This document shows positions 55,345-64,000 of a stretch of 64,000 bases of DNA, in pieces; position 1 is the first letter of the stretch, and every line of letters begins with the position of its first letter. The notes beneath the pieces are model-generated. The model searched no databases. It saw only the letters and a list, made by a program, of their open reading frames with translations, and was not told where the DNA came from. Location of the stretch: NCBI RefSeq assembly GCF_017591425.1, contig NW_024465421.1, positions 24,441,001 through 24,505,000 on the forward strand, written 5' to 3'. The DNA comes from Ochotona curzoniae. Its lineage: Eukaryota > Chordata > Mammalia > Lagomorpha > Ochotonidae. Both the position numbers and the translations under genes were made by a program.

Positions 55345-58300
55345 ATGTCCGCTCAGGCGCAGATGCGGGCCCTGCTGGACCAGCTCATGGGCACGGCGCG
55401 GGACGGTGAGTGCGGCCGAGCCTCGGCGGGGGCCGGGGGCGGTGAGGCGCGGCCGCCGGGCGGCCCGAGCAGGGGCCGCTCTCTCTGCGTCTGCGCGAGC
55501 CGCCCCTCGGGCGCCGGGCCTTTGTCTGCGCGAGGCGCCCTGGGCACCCGGACAGACCCCTGACAGACCCTGGACTGACCCCGGACAGACCCCTGACAGA
55601 CCCTGGACTGACCCCGGACAGACCCCTGACAGACCCTGGACTGACCCCGGACAGACCCCTGACAGACCACTGACAGACCCTGCACTGACCCCAGACGGAC
55701 CCGGGACAGCGCCTGGACTGACCCGGGACAGAGCCTGGACTGACCCCGGACAGACCACTGACAGAGCCTGCACTGACCCCAGACGGACCCGGGACAGAGC
55801 CTGGACTGACCCCAGGCAGACCCCAGACGGACCCGGGACAGACCACTGACTGACCCGGGACTGACCCCCGACAGATCCTGAACTTACCTGGGACAGAGCC
55901 TGGACTGACCCTGGACTGACCCCAGACTGAGCCCGGACAGAGCCTGAACTTACCCGGGACGGAGCCCTGCCTGACTATGGGCAGACCCCGGACTGACCCC
56001 GGCCCATGTGGGCTCCCCGGACTGACCCTAGCCCGCCTGGACCATGATGCAGGCCCTGTGGGCGTGGTGCCCATGCCACTCTTGTCTTGTTCCGCTGCCG
56101 AGGGAGCCTGTGTGGGGCCCTTTCTTGGGGGTTCCCGCGGGCTGTCGGTGGTCAGGGAGGCCGCGCCGTAGGGAGGTGAGCGAGTCCAGCGGTCATTGAG
56201 GTGAGGGGGTGGCCCCGTGTGGCTGGTGTTTTCTTCTGGCCGGAGGTGCAGAGCTGGAAGGCCACCTGGCACAAGGGCAGGGCAGAGCAGGGCCTTTGCA
56301 CCTTGTTTCCTAGCTGGGCTAGTGTCTATTTTCATTTTAATTAAACATTTTTTTTTTAGCTTTGTTTGTTGAGTTGCTTTTGAATTGCTTCCCGTCTTTT
56401 GACTTCCTACAAACTGAACAATTGTGGCCTCTATTTTGTCCATAAAGGTTCAGTGTATCTTTCCTGCCTACACCACTCTGCAAGGGAGTTGCAGAAAAGC
56501 CTCATGTTCATCGAGCCGTGAGTCACAACTGATTTCTAAGCTGTTATAACCAAAAGTGTTTGCTTTTTTCCACCAGTAATTTTAAAAGTGTAGTTTAGAA
56601 AGAAAAGCATTTTCAATTGAAAGACACTACCTTAATGCTGGATGCTTGCAAGTGCTAGGCTAAGTTCGTCCCCCCGGCGTTGCACAGACTAGCTGAGAGC
56701 GCGGCACCTCCCCCCTTGCCTGTCTTTTGATGTCACCCCCCTCCAACTTGTTGCTGCAGGTGTGGGCACCAGCACTTTCCCCTTAGCACTTTCCAACAGC
56801 GGGCATAGCCTTGTGAAGAACGCAGATGGTACAGTCTGGGTTGCAGCTCACAGTGTGTATCCACTAACCTGGTTCCTTCCTGCTTTTTTTTTGTTTGTTT
56901 GTTTGTTTTTGGTATTGCCTTGTGTAAAGTGACTCCAGGTGCCACCTCTGTGAGGGTGGGCAAAGGGGGCAGGAGAAGCAGGCCTAGAGGACCTCACAGT
57001 GTCCAGCATACCAGGGTAGAACGCTGCCCACGCGTTTGTAAAAGCAGCTGTGGTGGTGGGATGTAGCAGCCAGCGGTCCTGGCGGTGGTCCTCAGCCACG
57101 TGTGGGCCAGTGGCTCCTCGGGCTCGGCCTTCAGCTGAGTCCCCGACCTGGGGAGCACAGCGATGTGTCAGGTTTCCTGTGGTTCCTCTGGACACGGAGC
57201 CTCAGGAGGGAAGACGGAGATGGGTGCCGCTGTCTGGAGGCCACTATCTAGACCAGGCCTCAGGGTGGTGGTCAGCTCCGGGACCCCTGTGGGGAGTGGG
57301 ATAACATTGTCTTATTGAAAATCACACGTGAATTTCAGGAGATGAAACCAGACAGAGGGTCAAGTTCACTGATGACCGTGTCTGCAAGAGTCACCTTCTG
57401 GACTGCTGCCCGCATGACGTCCTGGCTGGGACGGTAGGTGCCCTGGGGCTGCACAGTTCCCGCTGGATGCGGCCGGCCCTTTTCATGTGGCAGTGAACTG
57501 CCGCTCAAAGGCAAAGTCAGTTTCACGTAAAAAAGAGACGTTTCATGTCTGTAAAGCCTTGAGGGTCCTGAGATAGTCAAACATTGGTTTGTTTGAAGCA
57601 CAGAGTCGCTGGTGCATTCCAGTGGCTGCAGTGGCCGTGACGGAGCAGGTCCCAGTCAGGAGCTCGGGGCTTCCCGCAGGGCTGGTGGGGGTGCGGCGGT
57701 CCAGCTCCTGCTCTGTCACCTGGGGGAGAACCAGATGAAGTGTCACGTGCTGCTCTGGGGTAGGGCTCCTCTGCCACACACAGGCTTCTCACTCAGCTCG
57801 GGCAGCCCCGGGCAGCAGGCGCTGGAGGGTCTAGCCTCACTTTTCCAGACAGGATCCTCAGCCCTGGCAGAGTCCAAGCCAGTCGCTCTTGAGATGAAGC
57901 CCACACTTGCAAGCCCTCGTTTCTCAGCACAGCAGCTCTCGGGGAGGCAGAGCTGGGCCGACCTCTGAACTGTTCTCAGGAAGGGTGCCAGCCGAGCCTG
58001 CTCTCCCTGGGCACTCACTGTGCTGTCTCCTTCTGTGTCCTCGTGGGGTTGCTAAGGGTAACGTCTCTACGCGTGAGAAGGATAGTGCGCCATCTGCCTT
58101 CCTAGGAGTCCAGGGCTCCTGCTGAGGGTTCCTGTTGTGTTTTGAGTGGCAGCCGCTGAGGCACCTAAACCCACTCCAGCCACGCCACGCAGGAAGCTCT
58201 GCATGCCAGTATTCTAACTCAACAAGAGGAGAAAGTGGTTTTAGAATGACCATTTTTCTTCGAAGATTCTGGGCTAGTTGGTTTAATTTCAGCGAGGTTG

Positions 58301-60116
58301 CATGCTAGGCTAGATTGTGGCTTTGGACCAGCACAGCTCTATCCAAGGCAGCATTGGGGAGTGAACTTGCTGAGGAAGGATATGTCTTTCTCACTCCCTT
58401 CTGTAACTCTGCCTTTCAACTGAGTCAATATTTTCTTTTAAAGATTTAATTTTTTTAATTGGGAAGGCAGATTTATAGAAAGGTCTTTCCTATGCTGGTT
58501 CACTCCTCAAGTAGCCACAATGGCTTGGGACTGAGACAATTGGAAGCAATGAGCCAGCACCTTCTTCCAGGTCTCCGACATTGGTGCAGGGACCCAAGGC
58601 CTTGGCCCATCCTCTATTGCTTTCCCAGGCCACAGGCAGGGAGCTAGATGGGAAGTGGAGCAGCTGGATGCAAACCAGTGCCCATATGCAATCCCGGCGT
58701 GTGCGTGGTGAGGATTTAGCCACTGAGCCATGGTTCTGGGTCCTCAGCTAAGTGAACCTTTGGCCGGGGGGGCGGGGTATTCTGGGTCTGGCACAATAGC
58801 CTAATTTCTAAATCTTCGCTTTGCAAGCACTAGAAACCCATATGGGTACTGGTTCATGTCCCGGCTGCTCAGCTTCCCATCCAGCTTCCTGCTTGTGGCC
58901 TTGGAAAGCAGTTGAGGACAGCCCAAGGCCTTGGGACCCTGTACCACATGGGAGACCTGGAAGATGCTCCGGGCTCCTGTCTCTGGATCAGCTCAGCTCT
59001 GGCCATTGCAGCTATTGGGGAGTGAATCAGCAGACAGAAGATCTTTTTTTGTTTCTTTGTTTGAAAGATTTATTTATTTTTATGGGAAAGGCAGATATAC
59101 AGAGAGGAGGAGAGACAGAGCGGAAGATCTTCCGTCTGATGGTTCGCTCCCCAAGCGGCTGCAATGGCTGGTGCTGTGCCGATCCAAAGCCAGGAGCCAG
59201 GAGCTTCCTCTGGGTCTCCCACATGGGTGCAGGATCCCAAGGCCTTGGGCCGTCCTCGACTGCTTTCCCAGGCCACAGGCAGGGAGCTAGATGGGAAGCG
59301 GGGCTGCCGGGATACGAACCAGCACCCATTGGGGATCCTAGTGTGTTCAAGGTGAGAACTTTAGCCACTACGCTATCGTGCCGGGCCCCGAGATCTTTCT
59401 TTCCTTCCTTCTCTTTGTAATCTGCCTTTCCAATGAAAATAAATAAATTTTTAGAGTTACTGGGAAGAGGAGAGACTGATTACTTCCTTGGCTTTTTTTC
59501 TCTCTAGAAGCTGTAGTGGCCAGGGCCGAGTCCGGCTGCAGCTTCACTTGCTACACCGCAACACCAGCCCTTTATTTTCCCTCAGCATTCAGATGCTACG
59601 CAGACGGGTCGGTGGTGCCGCCAAAGCCCACCTGCCCTTTGCTTCCTTTTGTGTGTGCGTCTCGGGCGCAAAACTTTCCGGAAGCATTGCCTGGAGTTTC
59701 CAGGGAGCAGTGAGGCTGTTTGCTGACCCACCCTGCCCGCACAGTGGTGTTTGCTGAAGGCTTGGATGCATGCACACACAAATCAGCGGAAACACGTTAC
59801 CATCCAGTTATCTCCATTTGTAAGAGGGACGATCGCCCTGTTAGAGGAGCTGCACGTGCCATGTCCGTGCTGGGCAAAGCAGCTTCTTGGTCATAGTGTG
59901 TCTGCTTTTCTCAGCATAGTTTAAGTACCCAGAGAAGAAGTGTGGGGGGCTCTGGAGGTAGCAGTCCTGCGTGCTTTGTACAGTGTTCTCCTGTGTTCAT
60001 TGTTGCTTCTTCCACAGCGGATGGATTTGGGAGAATGCACTAGAATCCACGACCTGGCGCTCCGAGCTGATTATGAGATCGCAAGTAGAGATCGGGATCT
60101 GTTCTTTGAGTTGGAT
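55345..60116 (+). CDS. LUC7L: LUC7-like U1 snRNP splicing factor (first three coding exons, partial)
   Basis: LUC7L is the human relative of yeast Luc7, a U1 snRNP-associated protein that influences 5' splice-site choice. Coding exons seen: 55345-55405, 57339-57433 and 60018-60116, encoding residues 1-85. The sequence runs MSAQAQMRALLDQLMGTARD, then VKFTDDRVCKSHLLDCCPHD with the first C-C pair of the CCCH-type zinc finger, then MDLGECTRIHDLALRADYEI and FFELD. The start has a strong context (GCCGCCATGT). The last donor is GTAAGT at 60117, phase 0. The remaining exons, including the second zinc finger and the RS-rich tail, must lie right of the window. Compared with human I recall only conservative changes (for example R for K in ECTRIHDL). 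Confidence 0.95.
55555..55990 (+). repeat. 11-bp / 33-bp minisatellite in LUC7L intron 1
   Basis: Built from 11-mers such as GACCCCTGACA, GACCCTGGACT and GACCCCGGACA that form a 33-bp higher-order unit in the left half and drift to the right. It starts about 150 bp after the LUC7L exon 1 donor. Minus-strand open frames up to 352 aa here are repeat artefacts. Confidence 0.92.
55995..57338 (+). other. LUC7L intron 1, unique part
   Basis: Beyond the minisatellite this is unique sequence with A/T-rich patches (56330-56620) and no SINE. A (TTTG)n run lies at about 56892-56910. Confidence 0.5.
58440..58742 (-). mobile_element. C-type SINE
   Basis: AAGATTTAATTTTTTTAATT to GAGCCATGGTTCTGGGTCC; preceded by a forward SINE tail at about 58310-58425. 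Confidence 0.85.
58788..59455 (+). mobile_element. C-type SINE interrupted by a nested SINE
   Basis: The head and body (58788-59044) and tail (about 59392-59455, GAGATCTTTCTTTCCTTCCT onward) of one forward copy are separated by the reverse copy at 59060-59390. The word AGATCTTT occurs at both junctions, consistent with a target duplication. Confidence 0.85.
59060..59390 (-). mobile_element. C-type SINE (nested, younger)
   Basis: Complete, GAAAGATTTATTTATTTTTA to TATCGTGCCGGGCCCC; inserted into the forward copy around it. Confidence 0.92.
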
Positions 60117-60557
60117 GTAAGTTTGGTTTACCCTTCCTCCCTATTGTGAAGAATCAAATGCTGTGCTGACCAAGTATATCACATCCGTGAGCTGTGCTGC
60201 CCCTGCTGCCGTGTGGCAGGTCCCCCGCCCCTTCGAGAGTCCGTGAGAGAACTCTGTAGATTGTTCCCAGGGTGCGTGTGGGCAGGACGTGGAGTCTGGT
60301 GGAGCCAGGGCCTCAGACCGAGGTGCCCTGATGGCACTCCCAGGCCCCTAGCAGGGGGGCGCGGCCAGCACCCCCACCTGCCACTCTACTGCATCTTTGC
60401 GGCTGCCACTGTCTAGCCGTCCTGAATGAATTGTTACCATTTTCCCTTTAGTGATGTTTTCATCACCTTCAATGTTTCTTTGAGTGTTTCATTCTTTGTT
60501 TTTGAGTTTTTATGAAAATTGTTTCATAGAGTAGCTATTCTTCAACAGTTTTTGTCT

Positions 60558-60867
60558 TTTAAAGATTTATTGTTGGAGAGACAGAGTCACAGAGAAGGGG
60601 CAGGGAGATGCCCTCCGTCTGCAGGCTCAGTTGCAGATGGCTGCAGTGGTTGGAGTTGGGGCAGTCTGAAGCCAGAAATCACGAGGCAGCCACTTTTTCC
60701 TGGTTTGCCATGTGGGTCATGGGCCCACACACTGGGACCGTGCTCTGCTGCTCCCCTAGGCACATTGGCAGGGAGCAGCTGGGACAAAGACCTGAGCCCC
60801 ATCCTTCACTCGAGGTGCCGGTGCTGCGGGCAGGAGCTTCACCTGCCGTGCCACGGCCCTGGCCCCT
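60558..60867 (-). mobile_element. Older C-type SINE
   Basis: TTAAAGATTTATTGTTGGAG to GCCACGGCCCTGGCCCC. Confidence 0.75.
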
Positions 60868-61223
60868 AACAGCTTGAATTTATCCAAGTTGTTGGCCGCC
60901 ATTTGTTGTCATTGCTGCTTGAAAGACATGAAAGCACTCCTTTCTCGAGTCACAGGCCTGGGTGCACTTCCTACTGTGTGCCCTGTGTCAGCTGCTCCTG
61001 GGGCTGGGTGTCTGCCATGTGCCCCGTGTCAGCTGCCCTGCTGCCCGTCTTGTGCCTGTTCTCCCTGTGACTGTGACCAGTGCCTCCTGCACCTGTTGCT
61101 GATACAGCGTCTGTCATGTCATCCCTCCACTCGGCACAGCTAGCCCGTTGCACTTCGGCAGCTGGAAGTTCTGGGGTAAAACTTTGTGATGCCCTGGTTT
61201 CTCTTTTGTTTTTTCTTTTCTTT

Positions 61224-61552
61224 CTTATTTTTTTTTTTTTTTTTAAGATTATATTTATTTTTATGGCAAAGTCAGATATACAGAGGGGAGGAGAGGAGGA
61301 GACAGAGAGGAAGATCTTTGGCCCACTCATTCACTCCCCATGTGGCTGCAATGGCCAGAGCTGCACTGATCCGGAGCCAGGAGCCGGGAATCTCCTCCAG
61401 GTCTCCCACGTGGGTGCAGGGTCCCAAGGCTTTGGGCCGTCCTTGACTGCTTTCCCAGGCCACAAGCAGGGAGCTGGATGGGAAGCTGAGCAGCTGGGAT
61501 GTCGGCATGTGCAAAGCAAGGACTTTGGCTGCTAGGCCACGGTGCCTGGTCC
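61224..61552 (-). mobile_element. C-type SINE
   Basis: Long T-run, TAAGATTATATTTATTTTTA, to CCACGGTGCCTGGTCC; a short deletion removes the CCCATATGGGATCC block. Confidence 0.9.
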
Positions 61553-61879
61553 TGCTTAGCGTGCAGCAGGTATGATCTTGGCTGCAGTAATAGGAGCACT
61601 CACAGTTCATCCTTTACAGCCTTTGTGTCATTATCGCCCTGCAGAGCAACCTGTCTTGGACCTTGAGTCCGAGTCATGGCCACATGTGCCTGTGACACTT
61701 TGACCCCGTCTGCCCTGCGTGTCTGTTGGTGTGCTTGCCATTGCTGGGCCACGCCATCGGCAGTGTCTGTTCTGTGAGAGCAGTTTTTCTTTTGGGCTCC
61801 TTTGGGAAGGCATGATTTAGTCATTCCGTTGCAGCTGCTTTATGGTAAGCCTCCATTACTAGCCAGACTAGGTGTGGTG

Positions 61880-62120
61880 TGAGGGCCTTGCAGCACAGTG
61901 GTTAAGGGATCACTCGGGGTGCCTGGGTTCAAGGTCACATCTTCCTATTCAGCAACCCACTTCTGTGCCTGGGAGGGACTGACGGTCAGAGCCTCCTTGT
62001 AGGAGAGCCTGGTTGAGCTCCTGGCTCCGGGCTGCAGCCTGGCCCACCCTTGGCTGCAGCCTCAGGAGGAAAGTTCTTCTTCCCCTCCTCTGTTACTATG
62101 CCTTTCAGCAAACAAAAACC
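61880..62120 (+). mobile_element. Older C-type SINE
   Basis: GGGCCTTGCAGCACAGTGGT head, CCTGGGTTCAAGGTC B-box-like block and a degraded tail. Confidence 0.65.
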
Positions 62121-62194
62121 ACAAAACTCAAGTAAAGGCTTCTTTCCCCTTCAAGTTATATAGTTTCTTATACAAAATTATTGGTTTTACAATT

Positions 62195-62445
62195 TTAAAA
62201 AATATTTTTTAACTTCTTTGAAAGGCAGTGTTAGCAGAGAGATCCATCTGTTGGTTCACTCCCCAAAGGGCCACTAGAGCCAAGTGCTTCCTGGGCCCAA
62301 ACTTTGGGGCTGTTCTCCACTGCATTCCTGTCCACTGCAGGGAGCCGGGTTCAACATGGGGTAGCCAGATCTTCAAGCAGTGCCCATATAGGATACTGGT
62401 ATTGCAGGCTGCTGCTTAACCTGATGTACCACAATACTGCCCCTG
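62195..62445 (-). mobile_element. Older C-type SINE
   Basis: AATATTTTTTAACTTCTTTG to CCACAATACTGCCCC. Confidence 0.7.
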
Positions 62446-62699
62446 ATGTTTGTGAGTGTTGGGGGGGGGGGCAGATGTTGGTGCAAAATGGGTTTCTGCT
62501 TCTGTCTGGCTTCCTGCCAATTCCTGCCTGAGAGGCCATAGTGAGGTGAGCGCTTGGTCCGCTGCATGCGTGCAGGGTCATGGCTGGACTTGGGTCTTGC
62601 TGAAGCCCCGGTTGGTGGGAGCATAAATAGAGTGAACCAGCAGGTGGAAAATCTGTCTCCCTTTGAAATAAATGAACTGTTTTTGTTGTTTTGTACTTG

Positions 62700-62990
62700 A
62701 ATTTGTTTTTATTTGAAAAACAGAGTAACAGGGAGAGAGATGTCTTTCCTCTGCTGGTTGGCTTCCCTGATGCCCGTAGCGTCTGGGACAGGCTGAGGCC
62801 CTGAGGCTGGAGCGCCTGTTGGTTCTCCCCTGTGGTAGCTTGGACCGAGGACTTGGCTTGCCCTGTGCTGCCTTCCCAGGAGCATTAGCAGGGACCTGGA
62901 TCAACGAGAGTGTCCAGAACTTGTGGCGGCACACTGATGAGGGTATCTCAGGCAGTGGCTTAGCCTGCCGCAGCGCCACACCAGCCCCTT
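62700..62990 (-). mobile_element. Older C-type SINE
   Basis: GTTTTTATTTGAAAAACAGA to CGCAGCGCCACACCAGCCCC. Confidence 0.75.
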
Positions 62991-63034
62991 CGCTTCTTAA
63001 AGGGTTATTCCCTTTCTGTTTCAGAGAGTTCCAC

Positions 63035-63316
63035 TGAGCCAGCTCATTGGCTCATCGGGCTAACACTCCACCTCCAAGCACTGGCATCCCCAATGGGCTC
63101 ATGTCTGTAGCTTGCTGCTAATAGCCTGGGAAAGCAGCAGGTAATAGCCTCAGTCCTTGGGCTCTGCAGCCTGTGGGAGACCCAGAAGCTCTTGGCGTCA
63201 AATTGGCTCAGCTCCGACCGCTTGTAGAGTGAACCAGCAGATGGAAGATCTTTCCCTCTGACTTTCCTTCTCTCTGAAGATCTGCCTTTTCAATACAAAT
63301 AAATCTTTGAAAAAAA
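63035..63316 (+). mobile_element. Older C-type SINE
   Basis: AGCCAGCTCATTGGCTCATC head to AAATAAATCTTTGAAAAAA tail, directly followed by the U2 fragment. Confidence 0.75.
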
Positions 63317-63321
63317 CTGTT

Positions 63322-63347
63322 CTACCCTTGATCTTAGCCAAAAGGCC
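63322..63347 (-). pseudogene. Antisense U2 snRNA 5' fragment
   Basis: Read on the minus strand, GGCCTTTTGGCTAAGATCAA then GGGTAG matches the 5' region of U2 snRNA (about nucleotides 11-36) with a single mismatch by my recall. It sits exactly between the A-tail of a plus-strand SINE and the start of a minus-strand SINE-like segment (CAGAGTTACAGAGGAAGGTC). Confidence 0.7.
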
Positions 63348-63584
63348 AGAGTTACAGAGGAAGGTCTTCCATCCTTGGCTCATTCATGGTTGAGCCAGGC
63401 TGAAGTTCCCAGCTCCGTGTAGGGTTGCTGCATGGCTGGCAGAGCTCCAGCACTTGGATCCTCCTCATCTGTTCTCTCAGGCCGTTAGTAGGGAGCTGCG
63501 ACATGGAGCAGCACCCTTTGAGAGGCTGCCATCATAGGTGCCAGCTTTATCCACTCCGCCACACTGCCCACTCCAAAGTTTTTC

Positions 63585-63785
63585 TCGTTGAAAAATATTT
63601 GTACTTGATTGTGGGCTACGGTTTTATAGTACAATATACATGTTAGGGATATGTTGGTCAAATCAATGTGGTTGGTGTTTATGTCTCTTCAAATATTATT
63701 TTTATGTGCTGGACACCTTTTAAACTCCACTCCTGTATGTGTAATTAATTGTTGTATCCATATGACAGCATGGAATAAATTTTTC
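63585..63785 (+). mobile_element. L1 3'-UTR fragment
   Basis: Resembles the A/T-rich end of LINE-1: TATACATGTTAGGGATATGT, then GGTCAAATCAATGTGGTTGG, then CACCTTTTAAACTCCACTCC. Diverged, with loose ends. Confidence 0.5.
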
Positions 63786-64000
63786 AAACCAGTAGCCTTA
63801 AGCAGTGATTAACAAGACACTGTAGGCTCAGTGTGGGGACATTTGAACGGGCTAACGCAGCTCCTCCGGCCCACGGGGTCTGGAGACACACGTGTGGGCA
63901 AGCCGTTCCTTGGGGATGTTTCAGAACTCGTGGGTGTGCAGGTGCATCAGGGTGAGGTCTTGGGTTTGGAATTTTATCCATTAGATCACAAAGTGTAGTG

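Larger units (their letters stand above)
54470..55560. promoter_or_regulatory. CpG island shared by FAM234A and LUC7L
   Basis: A continuous CpG-rich stretch of about 1 kb. On the minus strand a good donor (CGCAG|GTGAG, exon edge at 54663) marks the probable non-coding first exon of FAM234A. On the plus strand the LUC7L ATG is at 55345. The two transcripts would start a few hundred bases apart, which is a bidirectional promoter arrangement. Assigning the 54663 donor to FAM234A is inference from position and strand. Confidence 0.65.
57434..60017 (+). other. LUC7L intron 2
   Basis: Unique sequence from 57434 to 58300 and from 59460 to 60010, with SINEs between; no further exon is evident. The acceptor before exon 3 is TTGCTTCTTCCACAG. 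Confidence 0.5.

Noticed and set aside
55385..56443. 352-aa minus-strand open frame with repeated PGSV/VCPG-like words
   Set aside because: Produced by the 11/33-bp repeat, whose period leaves the frame open; antisense to LUC7L intron 1.

Overview
This window is mammalian nuclear DNA: spliced genes with GT-AG introns, AATAAA poly(A) signals, CpG islands and dense SINEs. Most of the SINEs are tRNA-derived C-type elements whose diagnostic features (GGCCTAG near the head, a CCCATATGGGCGCCGGTTC block, a SINE tail ending in AATAAATAAATCTTT) are those of lagomorph CSINEs. The variant seen here resembles the pika (Ochotona) form more than the rabbit form. The species call is an inference from repeat type; the lagomorph call is firm.

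The genes, left to right, are AXIN1 (+, all coding exons, window start to about 27.97 kb), PDIA2 (-), ARHGDIG (-), RGS11 (+), FAM234A/ITFG3 (-) and the first three coding exons of LUC7L (+, running off the right edge). This is the order and relative orientation of human 16p13.3, shown reversed. In human, LUC7L borders the alpha-globin cluster, so alpha-globin should lie beyond the right edge. I rebuilt every coding exon from splice sites and checked reading phase across every junction. The predicted lengths are AXIN1 862 aa, PDIA2 517 aa, ARHGDIG 230 aa, RGS11 461 aa and FAM234A 549 aa, all close to the human proteins. No frameshift or premature stop was found in any of them.

Layout: 1-27.6 kb is AXIN1, whose long introns are full of SINEs plus three tandem-repeat blocks. 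28-39.4 kb is a compact, GC-rich, SINE-free block holding PDIA2, ARHGDIG and RGS11. AXIN1 and PDIA2 meet tail to tail with poly(A) signals about 110 bp apart, and the ARHGDIG poly(A) signal is under 200 bp upstream of the PDIA2 start. 39.4-44.4 kb is the coding part of FAM234A, followed by about 10 kb of its SINE-rich first intron. 54.6-55.6 kb is a CpG island that appears to serve FAM234A (-) and LUC7L (+) divergently; it carries a palindromic RFX X-box, ETS sites and an ACTAYRNNNCCCR motif. 55.4-64 kb is LUC7L intron sequence.

The genes are not one pathway. AXIN1 scaffolds beta-catenin destruction, PDIA2 is a pancreatic-type ER disulfide isomerase, ARHGDIG restrains Rho GTPases, RGS11 is a Gbeta5-binding GTPase activator of the retinal R7 family, FAM234A is a single-pass membrane protein with integrin-like FG-GAP motifs, and LUC7L is a U1 snRNP splicing factor. 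I see no new gene system. The more unusual items are a 3'-truncated U6 snRNA retrocopy with an exact 15-bp target duplication, an antisense U2 snRNA fragment at a SINE junction, minisatellites abutting splice donors in AXIN1 and RGS11, changed residues at PDIA2's second active site and start codon, and the likely bidirectional promoter.
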